Positions 47,816 through 60,309 of a stretch of 64,000 bases of DNA are shown here, piece by piece. Where the stretch lies: contig CM075675.1 in NCBI GenBank assembly GCA_037962975.1, positions 42,020,501 to 42,084,500 on the forward strand. Reading direction: 5' to 3'. The position numbers were made by a program, and so were the translations under genes. The first letter of the stretch is position 1, and the number at the start of each line of letters is the position of its first letter. The notes beneath the pieces were generated by a model. That model saw only the letters and a program-made list of their open reading frames with translations, had not been told where the DNA came from and did not search any database. Origin of the DNA: Clitoria ternatea (lineage: Eukaryota; Streptophyta; Magnoliopsida; Fabales; Fabaceae).

Positions 47816-50340
47816 ATGTCTAGGAAGGGTGTTAGCTTCAGTGGCGTTAGCCCTAGAGGAAGAGGAGGAAGGGCTTTGACTCAAAACCCTAGCGTTCGTG
47901 ATGGGAGGATCCCAGTGATCTTCCAGTCGAGGCCACAGTATACAGAGGGGGAGGAGTCGCAATATCAAAGGCGAAGGGTGATTATACCCTCTTCAGAGTC
48001 TTCTTCCTCCAGTGAGAGTGTCGAGAGTGGGGATTTGTATCTCTCTGATGATGTGAAATTTTATCGCAGCATCAAAGCTTTCACAATGGTGACAAAGAAA
48101 GTTACTGGGAGGAAATCATCTGAAGGAGAATCTCCCTCTGAGAAGTATATCTTGAAGACCCAATCCGGCCTATGCAATGTGGTTGCACACCGGATAGACT
48201 GGGTGAAATTCCAACAGAAACGCCCATTCAGCTGGGTCGCTGAGGAATTTTGTGAAACAGCATCCGTGCACGCTCGTGAGGACGGAGCAGAGCTGGAACC
48301 GCGCTTTACGGTTTGGAAGCAGCATAAATATAAATGGTGTTTCAAGGCATTAGCTCCGCTCCCATCAGATCAGATTTGTCATACTTCGGACGAAAGGTCC
48401 TTGTACATGTATGACTTCCTGTTTCTGAATCTCGGCGTACGCTTTCCCCTTACAGATTTTCAGATGGGGGTCCTGAGATTCTTAGACTGCGCCCCTTCAC
48501 AGCTTCACCCCAACGGATGGGGGTTAGTCCGTTCTCTTGAAGTGCTTGGGGAGCACTTCAATTTTGAACCAACGGTGGCCATGCTTTTCTACTTCTCTCA
48601 GGTGGTCCGCCGTGCAAATAAGGAGAAGGGAGGAGTGAGTTTGATATCCCTCCGGATTATCTCCAAGATCATCAACTTTGAGACGTACACTGACTCCGCC
48701 AAAGTTGATGGTCATTCATTCAAATCTTACTATACGAAGATCAGCGTTCATCCGAATGAACCAGTTTTTTGGTTAACTGAAGATGGGATTCCAAAGATCC
48801 CAGTGGCTTGGACGCATGAGCATTTCTTGCTAACCTCCCAGGCGTACTACACTGAGGAGGACGAACTGAGCCCATCTTCCATCTCCGTTCTTTCGGCTCT
48901 TCAATCCTACACAGCCTCGCATCAATTTTTCTCCTGCAGGCGTTTGTTAGGATCAAAGCCTACTCGCGAGGAGTATTTACGTAATTTTCCTGTCATTTTT
49001 CATGCATTATTATGCCATGCCTTGAACCTTTTTATCTCTGATTATGTTATTTTGATTTTGCAGTTGAAATTCAGAGGGAGTCACCAGAGATGAATAGGCT
49101 AAAAGGACTCAAGGCCGGAGAGACTTCCGTTGCGGCTGAAAATGACATTCAGGCAAAGCAGAACTCGAAGAAGGCTACTGCTGAGACGATAATATTAACT
49201 TCGTCTGCTGGTGACGATATTCTTCTGATCGAGGGCGGATCTGAGAAGGTTGTCGAGAAAAAGAAGAGGACAAAGCGTGACCCCTCGAAGATCTCAGACC
49301 GTCAATCCTCGCCCAAAAAACCAAAAACTTCAAGAGGGGTTGCTGAGCCAGGGCCTTCTAAGGAAAGGAGAGCAGAAGGGTCTATTCCGGATGTTCCAGG
49401 CGGTGTTATCACATATGGGGCGAAGCCAATAACGACTTATTTCGCGCCCAAAGCTCCTTTCCCTTTTGAAGGTAGTTCCGTTCTTGTTCAACGTCCGGTG
49501 TACGAGGGCTCCGTTCCTGAGGGCGTTACTGAACCTCCGTACAAGGTGAAGCCCTTGTTGAGGAACGAAGAAATGATCAGAGCTTGCGACGACGGACAGA
49601 AGCACTTAGCTGAATTGTCTAGGCTTCTCAAGTCGGTTCGTGAGCTTACAGAAGAGAACGAGAGGCTCAGCTCATTGGTTGGCAAAGACAAGGCAAACAT
49701 CCTCGATTTAGAAAGAAGACTAGAAGCTTCTAGAGAAGAAGGACAGAAGAAGGATGAAGAAATTGCCAAGCTGAAGAACCTTGCCAAGGAGCTGGAGGGT
49801 CAAGTTCTTGATCAGAAGAAAATCAATGCTGACCTCCATGCCAATCTCTGTACGGAGAAGGAATGCTCTTCAAAGCTGGAGGAGGGGTTGAAGGAGGCTA
49901 AAGTCATCCATTCTCAAGGAGCAGATGATTGGTCACGTAAGGAAAAGGAGTTGCTCTTAAAGTTGGCGGATTCGACCGACGAAGTCAAGACCCTGAAAGC
50001 AGACTTAGACGATGCTGTAAACATGTGTGATCAAGCAGTCAAGGAGGCTTTCGGGTTGGCAGTTCATCAAGTGCTATACCGGAATCCCAAGGTGTCAATT
50101 AATCTGAACGGTATTGATCCATTTTATGAGTTTCACCAAGGGAAACTAGTGGCCATCGTTGATAACCGTCATGAAAGTCCGCCTAACACTCCATATAAGT
50201 TTGCTCCTTTACCTAAAGGTCAATCAATGGGACCTTCACTCCTGAAGCCCATAAGTACAGGAACAAGCTCTCGCACTGAAGAAGGCAAGACCGGAGGCAA
50301 AAACGAAGGGAAAGAAGGAGATTCAAGCCAGAGAAAGTAG
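47816..50340 (+). CDS. Tat antisense ORF 2, two exons, about 813 aa
   Basis: I start at MSRKGVSF (47816); the frame is open further up to an ATG at 47696, but that stretch looks like leader. Exon 1 is 47816-48980 and exon 2 is 49064-50340. The 83-base intron begins gtaattt and ends ttttgcag, at the same codon as in antisense ORF 1, and the joined length is exactly 814 codons with the stop. A Ser/Arg-rich N-terminal arm of about 120 residues is absent from ORF 1. The Transposase_28-like domain (RSLYMYDFLFLNLGVRFPLT, LHPNGWGLVRSLEVL), basic patches (KKKRTKRDPSK, SPKKPKTSRG), a coiled coil at about 576-711 and the tail AVHQVLYRNP...DPFYEFHQGKLV follow. No stop interrupts it. A near-identical mirror copy lies at 61844-64000. 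Confidence 0.8.
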
Positions 50341-51874
50341 CGCCCTCCCTGTTTCCTTTTTCATTTTATTGATTCGAATTCGCTGTGTTCCGGGATCAGC
50401 TCCAGATTATTACACGAATTGTAATTCTCATTAAATCAATAAAAGAGTTTTTTACCTCCATTCCTGTTTAGTGAAAAACAACTTTAATATAGGGATTACA
50501 TGTGTATTGTGTCATTCCGGATTTAAGTAATGAAGATCGGATTGTAAAACACAATCTCCATACCGGTCTTATACATGCGAGATGAATTTCATAATAAGAT
50601 CACCGCATGTGAGGGAACATATCATCATCACGAGATCGACTTAAGGGGAATGATTGTGAGATCGTTTCATCGAGAGTTCATTCCTCAAGATATTCGTTAA
50701 ACCGTTGATGTTGTCCCCCAGTATCATTGGGTGATCAGTACTTTGAACAAACTCTGAGTGAGACTTTCACGTGAGAGTTCTTGAGAATGAGGATTTAAAA
50801 TAGAAATTCCTCTTCGAATATTTCCGACTGAGAGGTTTCGGGTGAATATGCCTCAGATTGTGGCATACCCGAGTGAATTATTTTTGTGTCGAAATTGATG
50901 ATTCAGAATTCAAAGCTATAAAACTTCCAAATAAAGAACTTCACCAGAAAGTATTAATTTGGAGTTCAGTATAACTTACTTGTTGCGTTTGGAGTTCGGT
51001 TTGATCCTACAATCCATGTCGTATTTGGCGTTCGGTTTAATCCTACTAACCGTTCTTCAATCGGTCTTTTGGTTTTACCCAATGACGATTCTTCACCGAC
51101 GTTCGGTTAATCCTACTAGTCGTACTCAGAGTTCGGTTTAATCCTACAATCTGAGCCTTCAACATGGGGTTCAGATCAGGGCTAATCCTGAACCTACTGC
51201 GCCCGTTACTTGGGGTTCAGTGTGGTCTTGAAGAAGAACCAGCCTACTGCGCCCAAGCCTTCGCATGGGGTTCGGTTTGTGGCCTTGAAAAAGGACCAGC
51301 CCTACAACCCATGTAATCTTCGAATGGGGTTCGGTTTGTGGCCTTGAAAAAGGACCAGCCCTACAACCCATGTCCTGAGGTTCAGTTTAATCCTACAACT
51401 CAGGTCTTCACCGACGTTCGGCCAAACCTACTAGTCGTACTCAGAGTTCGGTTTAATCCTACAATCCGAGCCTTCACCGGTGTTCAGCCAAACTTACTAA
51501 CCGTACCCAGAGTTCGGTTTAATCCTACAATCCGGGCCTTCAATCAATTAGACACACTCGAGGAGTTACATCGTCAATTACAGAATGGGTAATTGAGATC
51601 ATCCATCCTGAGTATGCTCTTGTGTGTTGCACATATTCGAGGAGTTACATCGTCAACTACAGAACAAGTAGCTGAGATCATCCGTCCTGAATATGTTTCT
51701 GTACACCGGATAAACTGAAAATCACAGCATAAGAAAAACTCAAAAGAGTTAAATTGTTGTGAGAGATTCTTATTAAATCAAAAATAAGAATTACAATGAG
51801 AGCGTAGCTGTGAAAATAAATTCTCCAGTATTCAATCCAAGATAAGGACAGGAGAGTGTAGATAGTTCCAACAG
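50341..51874. repeat. Tat 3' region with two tandem-repeat types
   Basis: No gene present. At about 50950-51545 the word gttcggtttaatcctac recurs around ten times, with one larger doubled piece (ggttcggtttgtggccttg at 51270 and 51329). At 51560-51700 two more hairpin repeats of the 46349-47100 type occur, with stems AATTAC/GTAATT and CTAC/GTAG. Both types reappear in mirror image at 60484-61234. Confidence 0.8.
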
Positions 51875-54800
51875 CTAGCTATAGTAGATGCGCAAGTTTT
51901 GGGTGTTCCATTTATTTCGGATTGGAGTGCCATCAAGGTTTTCAAGGCGGTAAGAGCCTTTGCCAGTAACTTCGGATACCCTGTATGGGCTTTCCCAGTT
52001 TGGGGCTAGTTTGCCTTGATGAGCGAATTTGTTCCCTATACTTGCTTTCCTCAAAACCAAATCTCCAACATTGAAAGTCCTTGATTGGACTCGTTTATTG
52101 TACCGGAGAGCAACTTTGGCTTTGATAGCTTGATCTCTGATGAATGCATCTTCTCTGAGTTCCTGTATGACATCCATTTCGGATGCCAAGTTGGCGTTAT
52201 TTGTTTCTTCAGAGAAGTACTTGACCCTTGTGGAAGCAATTTGTAGTTCCACAGGTATCATTGCCTCTACCCCGTATGTTAAACGATATGGGGATTCGTT
52301 GGTAGTCGAATGAGGCGTTGTCCGATATGCCCACAGGACGTGGCACAGCTGGTCTGTCCATCTGCCCTTGGCTTCACCAAGGCATTTCTTGAGTCCCTTT
52401 AGCACCTCCCTGTTGGCTACTTCAGCTTGGCCGTTAGTTTGGGGGTGTTCAACGGATGAGAATATCTGGGTTATTCCTAACCCCTCGAGCAAATCTGTGA
52501 ATTTTCTATCCGTGAACTGGGTGCCATTATCTGTGACAATCCGTGCTGGGACCCCGAACCGTGTTATGATGTTTTCATACATGAAACGACGAGTTCAGGC
52601 TGAAGTAATATGCACCACCGGCTCTGCTTCTATCCACTTAGTGAAATAATCGACCCCTACAATGAGATATTTGATGCCCCCAGGAGCAGTTGGAAAGGGG
52701 CCCAGAATATCCAATCCCCATTGATAGAAGGGCCATGGAACAGCGGATGTGAAGAGTTCTTCCGCCGGTGTGTGGTGAAGGTTAGAGAATTTTTGGCAAG
52801 CGTCGCAATTTTTGACGAAGTCAATGGAGTCTTGCTTCATCGTGGGCCACCAGTATCCAGCTCTGAGGATTTTTCGCATTAAGCTTCTTCCTCCGGCGTG
52901 GTGTCCACATTGTCCTCCATGCACTTCCTCCATTACATCTTGCACCTCATCCTCTTTGAGACAAATCAAATAGGGCACAGAGAGTGCCCTTCTGTAAAGA
53001 TTACCATCAATCATAGTGAAATACGGTAATTCTCTCCTTAGCCTCGTCTTTTCCTTCTCATCTGTGGGTAGTTGTCCATCAGCCCAATAACGGATGTAAG
53101 GAGCCATCCATGTATCCCCGTAAAGGGAGTTAGTCATTATAGCGTTTAGAGAAGGAAAAAGAAGGATGCTGGGCGACGTCAGTGTGCTTTGGACCAGCGT
53201 AGTGGTGCTACCTGGTCGTTTGGTGCTTGCTAATCTGGAGAGTATATCCGCTCTTGTATTCTCTTCGCGTGGAACGTGCTTGAATTCCACCTTCGAGAAT
53301 TTCTCTACCAATTCCTTGACACAGTTCAAGTATAATTGGAGTTGAGGTTCGCGAGCTTGATAATCTCCTAAGATTTGCGAAATCACCAGCTGTGAATCGC
53401 TGCAGAGCGTCGCCTCAGAAGCTCCGATATCGATTGCAGCTCTCAGTCCGGCCAAACAAGCCTCGTACTCAGCTTGGTTGTTGGATGTTTTGAAATTGAA
53501 ATGAAGGGAGATTTCCAGGTGTACTCCGTCGTCACTTTCTAGAACTACACCCGCTCCAGAGCCTCTTTGGTTTGATGAACCATCAACGTAAATGGTCCAA
53601 TGGACACGAGGAGAATCTGGATCAGTCCCTGTCATTTCCACAATAAAATCAGCCAAGACTTGAGCTTTAATAGCACTTTGAGGTTCATAGGATATATCAA
53701 ACTCAGATAGTTCAATAGACCATTTGATCATCCTCCCAACGAGATCGGGCTTGATTAAGACAGAACGGAGTGGCAAATCCGTTCTCACTATGATTGGATG
53801 GGCGTGAAAGTACGGACGAAGCCGTCGAGAGGCCCAAACAACAGCGAGGGTGGCCTTTTCGATTTTTTGATACCGGAGCTCAGCACCTTGCAAGGTTTTG
53901 CTGGTGAAATAGACCGATCTCTGTCCATTGGGAGTTTCTTTAATCAAGGCGACGCCCAAAGCTTCATCTGAAATAGCCAAGTATAGAATGAGTGTATCTT
54001 CGGGGTCAGGCTTCGTGAGAATGGGAGGTTTGGACAACACCTCCTTAAGCTCTTGGAAAGCTTTTTCTTGTTCCTGTCCCCACTCAAATTTCTTGGACTT
54101 TTTCAGTATCCTATACAGGGGGAGTGACCTGTGAGCCATCTTTGGCATGAATCGTGCCAAAGCTGCTACCTTGCCATTCAGGGATTGGACTTCTCTGAGA
54201 TTCTTTGGACTCTGCATGTCTAGAATCGTTTGGCATTTCCCTGGATTGGCTTCGATACCACGTTGAGTTAACATGAATCCCAAGAATTTCCCAGCAGGGA
54301 CAGCAAATGTGCATTTTATTGGATTCAGCCTCATGTTAAATTTTCTCAAACGGGTAAACACTTGGCGTAAATCTTCGACATGATCGCCACCAACCGGTGT
54401 CTTTGCTATTATATCGTCAATGTATACTTCAACAAGTTTGGTGTGCATGCCTTCGAAAACCTTGTTGATCATGCGCTGATATGTTGCCCCAGCGTTTTTC
54501 AGGCCAAAGGGCATGACTTTATAACAAAAGACACCACGATCATTTATGAAAGCTGTTTTCTCTTGATCCTCTTCGCACATCGGAATTTGGTTGTAACCTG
54601 AATAAGCGTCCATGAAGCTCAGGTATTGATAACCAGAGGAATCATCCACCATCCGATCTATATTAGGAAGAGGATAAGGATCTTTTGGACAGCAGCGGTT
54701 GAGGTCCACGTAGTCAACGCACATTCTCCATTTACCATTGGATTTATGGACCATCACCACATTCGAAAGCCAAGAGGAATACCGGACTTCCTTGATAAAT

Positions 54801-57343
54801 CCGGCCTTCAGCAACTCCTCAGTTTGCTGGCAAGCTGCCTTTTGTTTCTCTGGGCCCAATCGTCTTTTCTTTTGGGCCACCGGTTTCATCTCTGGATAGA
54901 CGGATAATTTATGACAACAGAATTCAGGGTCTATGCCTGGCATATCGGCTGCAGTCCATGCAAAGAGATCTTTAAACTCTTACAGGAGCATCAGTAGTCG
55001 ATGCTCCATCTCTGTATCTAGCTTGTCGTTGATATGGGTGATCTTTTCTGGAGAATCTCCCAAGACGATGTCCCTGGAACTTCCATCCGGCGTGGGCTTT
55101 AACGGGTTGAGCGGATCAATGTTCAAATCCGCCCTAGGGTCCAGGTCGACAAGGCTTACAGATCCAGCAGCTGCTCCAGCATTATTGAGTTTCCTCTTTT
55201 TATTGGAGGCGTCCAGCTTCGTCATGTTGAGGCTGAGGTTATAGCAGTACCTAGCCATCTATTGATCACCCCGGATTGATAAAACAGCATTATCCTTATC
55301 AATGAACTTGATAAGGAGATGTGGGGTTGACACAACTGCCTCCATGGCATTTAGAGTGGGGCGGCCTATGATGCCCTTAAATGGTGATTTGACATCGATC
55401 ACCAGCACTCGGGATTTGACCGTTCTGGCCCCTGGCTCGCCTTCAAACGAGATAAGGGTGTCAAGATACCCTTTGGTTGGTTGCTTTGCACTGTTGAAAG
55501 CTGTTAGTTCCTGCGTATAAGGCTGTAAGTCTGAGTCTTTAAAACCCATTCTTTCAAAGCAATTATAGAAAATAACATCGCAGGAACTTCCCTGGTCAAC
55601 AAGGATTCTTCGGACGTCCTTGTTGGCTATCACTGCAGTGATGACTATGGCATCGTCACCACCAGGAATGGTTAGGCCAAAATCCTCATCGGAGAAAGAG
55701 ATTATGGGAGCCTCAATCCCTCCTCTGTAAGGGCGATTGTCTTTGACTTTCCCTTGCACAGATAGAATCATTCTGTGATGATTCTTACGGGCTGTAATTG
55801 AAGCTCCTCCTCCAGCAAATCCTCCAGCAATCATGTCAATAACACGTCGGCCCTGACGATGTTGCTGGGGCAGGCTGTCTCTTTGCGCTGCATTATCAGT
55901 CATCACACCTTTTTGCTTTTCTGCAGCAGAGAATTTTCGGATCGGATTGCCGTTGTTGTCATCCCCGTCGTCTGGATCTCTTTCTCTCTTCTCACTCTGT
56001 TCTACCCTGTCGAGAGATTTTTCTTTGAATAGGTATTGCTTTAATTTGCCTTCTCTAATTAGCGTCTCAACCGCGTTCTTTAGAGCTTGGCATTCATCAG
56101 TGGAATGACCATTTTGTTCATGAAAATCGCAGTACTTACGGGAATTTCCTGGTCTTTTCATAGGGGCTGGTCTCCTGATGCCATATGTGCTGAAAACTGG
56201 CCATCCGACCTCTCTCAAAATCTGAGATGGTCTAGCAGATAACTGTGCATAATGGCTGAAGGAATTGACATGCTTTTCTCGAGGTCGAGGAGGGTGGTTA
56301 TTAACCTTAGGATTGGTGAATGGCCTCTCCATGCGTTCTGACCTCGTCTTCTCCTTACCGTTCTGGGTTTGGGGAGATGGTGTTGGTGGCTTTTTCTTTG
56401 CAGCCATTGCCTCCAAGTGCATCTCTATGCTCACGTACTTTGAGGCTTTTTTCCTAAACTCCTCAAAAGTTGCTGGAGGGCTCTTTGCTAATGAAAGAGC
56501 GAAAGCTGATCCTGGCTGCAATGCCTCAATAACGATATGTAGCTTGATAGATTCTGTGAGGTTAGGAACCAGGGCTGCTTCCTTATAAAACCTCTTCAAA
56601 AAATCTTTTAAGCCCTCTGTTTCACCTTGCTTAATCTGAGCCAAGGTATGAGACGTCTTGGGTACGTCTCTGGAGATGATAAAGTGGGTTTCAAAGGCAG
56701 CTGCCATTTCCGTCCAAGAATCTATGGATCCAGAAGGCAGGCCTTTAAACCACCCGAGGGCCTCCTCAGATAATGTTCGAGGGAACATTCGGCACATCAC
56801 GTCTTCATCAGCCCCCAAGTACATGGCTTCAAACACATAAGCATCAAGGTGCTTAGTTGGATCAGTTTCACCATTATACTTTCCGATGGAAAGTGGTTGA
56901 GTAGTTTGAAGGTGTTTAGGGATGCTGATGCCCATAAGTCTCCTTGAAAAAGGAACCTTCAGATTGTAAGACAATGGGGGTGCTGTTGTTGAATCTCTCT
57001 TCCTTCGGGAAGCTGCATCCTCAGAATCGCGAGTCTGTTCTCCCCCCTCAAACGTAGGGATATTTAAGTACTGAAGAGTGGTGGACTTTTCATCATCAGT
57101 TGTGTGGGGAGTGTTTCACGTGCGAGATGATTCTTTATCCTCGCTTTGCCTTTTTTCTCTTCGCAATTCAGCGAGTTCTCTCTGAAGTTGTCTGATCAAC
57201 TCATCGTGAGGATCAGGATCAGACACTGTTACTATCTTCTTTGAGCTGCCCCCATGAGAATCAAAGTTGAGTTTTCTGAAGGCGTTAGGATTGGTTCTGC
57301 CTTCAGCTTGATTCTCCATGAAGTCTTGCGCTTCGCCTTCCAT
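51875..57343 (-). pseudogene. Tat gag-pol, 1823-codon frame with four internal stops
   Basis: One frame runs from MEGEAQDF at 57343 to 51875. Gag includes HLDAYVFEAMYLGADE and a single CDFHEQNGHSTDEC zinc-like word. Protease has DQGSS with D583. Reverse transcriptase has YIDD at 974-977. A weak Ty3-type RNase H (LILYLAISDEALG) is followed by a second, archaeal-like RNase H with VDGSSNQRGSG, NNQAEYEA and SDSQLV. Integrase has GHHAGGR...CDACQ, DYFTKW, TDNGTQF and a Glu 36 residues after that Asp. Stops are TGA at residue 76 (57116-57118), TAG at 695 (55259-55261), TAA at 788 (54980-54982) and TGA at 1583 (52595-52597). The last stands where the mirror copy has CGA. The frame is otherwise unshifted, so damage is recent and by substitution. 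Confidence 0.9.
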
Positions 57344-57388
57344 TGTGGATTACCTGCTCTGTCAAAGGATATGGGAATAACTTTATCG

Positions 57389-57408
57389 TGTCCCACTGGG
57401 CGTGCCAA
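57389..57408 (-). other. primer binding site of the Tat element
   Basis: The minus strand reads TTGGCACGCCCAGTGGGACA directly inside the 5' LTR. A TTGGCACGCCC-type word in this place is usual in Tat-lineage elements. I do not assign the tRNA. Confidence 0.7.
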
Positions 57409-58139
57409 TGATCTGTCCTGAACCGGGGTCTATAGATCCGGACTCAAGTCAGTCACAAATAGTATGCAAATACCGTATAGGAGACCGGATGTATGAGTAT
57501 CCGGTGTAGGTATCCGTTGTCCTTGAGCGGAGAGAGCGGACTGGGCGTCCTGGAGGTCCTTCACACCGACCTAACGTGTTGAAGTGGGCGAATGGTGGTG
57601 TCACCTGCAATGATTCTCCGACGCTCAAGTCAGTGATAATATTCCAGGTAAGGAATGTATTCAGAGAATAATCAGTCGTAAAAAATGAGCTGAAGATCCC
57701 TCACTTCAATCATGAAGTGAGTTCATATACCTGATTGGCTCGATTAACGAGGATTCGTTGGTGGGGAACCACCAACTCCCATTAGCATTATTATATTACG
57801 CACTTACCTGCATGATTGGGTCAAATGGCTATTTTATATTGAGCATAGAGAATGTAGACTAGGATTAGGGAACAAGTTGACCATTCCCGTGAACAGAATT
57901 TGGCTCGTAGTGCAGGGAATTATTGATCGATCCCTGTAGCAACAATCCTTGTCTTTTGCACAGTGACGTGTGTATTATCCGATGTCATGGTGTTATCCTG
58001 AACAACCGGTATAGGGAGAACGCCTGATACGGAATTACAGTCCGGATGTATACCGATGACACCGGTTACACGTAGATGTCTTATCAAAGACGTTTGAAAT
58101 ATGTATAGCAGATCGGATACCGGTATTGAGACCGGATCA
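57409..58139 (-). repeat. Tat 5' LTR, 731 bp
   Basis: Same ends and length as the LTR at 41855. The minus strand TATA box is at 57830-57838. Its outer (U3) end, gatca at 58135-58139, is complete and is joined directly to inverted pol sequence at 58140. Confidence 0.93.
57830..57838 (-). promoter_or_regulatory. TATA box of the Tat 5' LTR
   Basis: The minus strand reads TATAAAATA, about 300 bases from the LTR's 5' end, upstream of the primer site and gag. Confidence 0.55.
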
Positions 58140-60309
58140 GGAGGTGTTGTCCAAACCTCCCATTCTCACGAAGCCTGACCCCGAAGATACACTCATTCTA
58201 TACTTGGCTATTTCAGATGAAGCTTTAGGCGTCGCCTTGATTAAAGAAACTCCCAATGGACAGAGATCGGTCTATTTCACCAGCAAAACCTTGCAAGGTG
58301 CTGAGCTCCGGTATCAAAAAATCGAAAAGGCCACCCTCGCTGTTGTTTGGGCCTCTCGACGGCTTCGTCCGTACTTTCACGCCCATCCAATCATAGTGAG
58401 AACGGATTTGCCACTCCGTTCTGTCTTAATCAAGCCCGATCTCGTTGGGAGGATGATCAAATGGTCTATTGAACTATCTGAGTTTGATATATCCTATAAA
58501 CCTCGAAGTGCTATTAAAGCTCAAGTCTTGGCTGATTTTATTGTGGAAATGACAGGGACTGATCCAGATTCTCCTCGTGTCCATTGGACCATTTACGTTG
58601 ATGGTTCATCAAACCAAAGAGGCTCTGGAGCGGGTGTAGTTCTAGAAAGTGACGACGGAGTACACCTGGAAATCTCCCTTCATTTCAATTTCAAAACATC
58701 CAACAACCAAGCTGAGTACGAGGCTTGTTTGGCCGGACTGAGAGCTGCAATCGATATCGGAGCTTCTGAGGCGACGCTCTGCAGCGATTCACAGCTGGTG
58801 ATTTCGCAAATCTTAGGAGATTATCAAGCTCGCGAACCTCAACTCCAATTATACTTGAACTGTGTCAAGGAATTGGTAGAGAAATTCTCGAAGGTGGAAT
58901 TCAAGCACGTTCCACGCGAAGAGAATACAAGAGCGGATATACTCTCCAGATTAGCAAGCACCAAACGACCAGGTAGCACCACTACACTGGTCCAAAGCAC
59001 ACTGACGTCGCCCAGCATCCTTCTTTTTCCTTCTCTAAACGCTATAATGACTAACTCCCTTTACGGGGATACATGGATGGCTCCTTACATCTGTTATTTG
59101 GCTGATGGACAACTACCCACAGATGAGAAGGAAAAGACGAGGCTAAGGAGAGAATTACCGTATTTCACTATGATTGATGGTAATCTTTACAGAAGGGCAC
59201 TCTCTGTGCCCTATTTGATTTGTCTCAAAGAGGATGAGGTGCAAGATGTAATGGAGGAAGTGCATGGAGGACAATGTGGACACCACGCCGGAGGAAGAAG
59301 CTTAATGCGAAAAATCCTCAGAGCTGGATACTGGTGGCCCACGATGAAGCAAGACTCCATTGACTTCGTCAAAAATTGCGACGCTTGCCAAAAATTCTCT
59401 AACCTTCACCACACACCGGCGGAAGAACTCTTCACATCCGCTGTTCCATGGCCCTTCTATCAATGGGGATTGGATATTCTGGGCCCCTTTCCAACTGCTC
59501 CTGGGGGCATCAAATATCTCATTGTAGGGGTCGATTATTTCACTAAGTGGATAGAAGCAGAGCCGGTGGTGCATATTACTTCAGCCCGAACTCGTCGTTT
59601 CATGTATGAAAACATCATAACACGGTTCGGGGTCCCAGCACGGATTGTCACAGATAATGGCACCCAGTTCACGGATAGAAAATTCACAGATTTGCTCGAG
59701 GGGTTAGGAATAACCCAGATATTCTCATCCGTTGAACACCCCCAAACTAACGGCCAAGCTGAAGTAGCCAACAGGGAGGTGCTAAAGGGACTCAAGAAAC
59801 GCCTTGGTGAAGCCAAGGGCGGATGGACAGACCAGCTGTGCCACATCCTGTGGGCATATCGGACAACGCCTCATTCATCTACCAACGAATCCCCATATCG
59901 TTTAACATACGGGGTAGAGGCAATGATACCTGTGGAACTGCAAATTGCTTCCACAAGGGTCAAGTACTTCTCTGAAGAAACAAATAACGCCAACTTGGCA
60001 TCCGAAATGGATGTCATACAGGAACTCAGAGAAGATGCATTCATCAGAGATCAAGCTATCAAAGCCAAAGTTGCTCTCCGGTACAACAAACGAGTCCAAT
60101 CAAGGACTTTCAACGTTGGAGATTTGGTTTTGAGGAAAGCAAGTATAGGGAACAAATTCGCTCATCAAGGCAAACTAGCCCCAAACTGGGAAGGCCCATG
60201 CAGGGTATCCGAAGTTACTGGCAAAGGCTCTTACCGCCTTGAAAACCTTGATGGCACTCCAATCCGAAATAAATGGAACACCCAAAACTTGCGCATCTAC
60301 TATAGCTAG
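58140..60309 (+). pseudogene. 5'-truncated Tat pol: RNase H domains and integrase, no internal stop
   Basis: The frame enters from the LTR (which supplies RPDQ and no ATG) and continues EVLSKPPILTKPDPED. Both RNase H domains, integrase with GHHAGGR, DYFTKW, TDNGTQF and the catalytic Glu, and the C-terminal part ending NTQNLRIYYS are open to 60309. The opposite arm has a TGA in integrase where this copy has Arg (HITSARTRRF). It lacks Gag, protease and most of reverse transcriptase, so it is a fragment in spite of its open frame. Confidence 0.88.

Larger units (their letters stand above)
41855..58139 (-). mobile_element. Tat-lineage Ty3/gypsy element with antisense ORFs, minus strand
   Basis: Direct 731-bp LTRs stand at 41855-42585 and 57409-58139. 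A primer site left of the right LTR sets the orientation as minus. On the minus strand gag-pol runs 57343 to 51875. On the plus strand, between integrase and the 3' LTR, are two antisense genes. Gag-pol plus antisense ORFs in a long 3' region, and a second RNase H domain, are known marks of the Tat lineage (Retand, Grande, Ogre). The outer flanks do not match (ccagc at left, ggagg at right), because the right edge joins an inverted piece of the same element. Confidence 0.9.

Noticed and set aside
58126..58139. Fusion protein starting in the Tat LTR and running into pol
   Set aside because: There is no ATG; the open frame across the junction is accidental.
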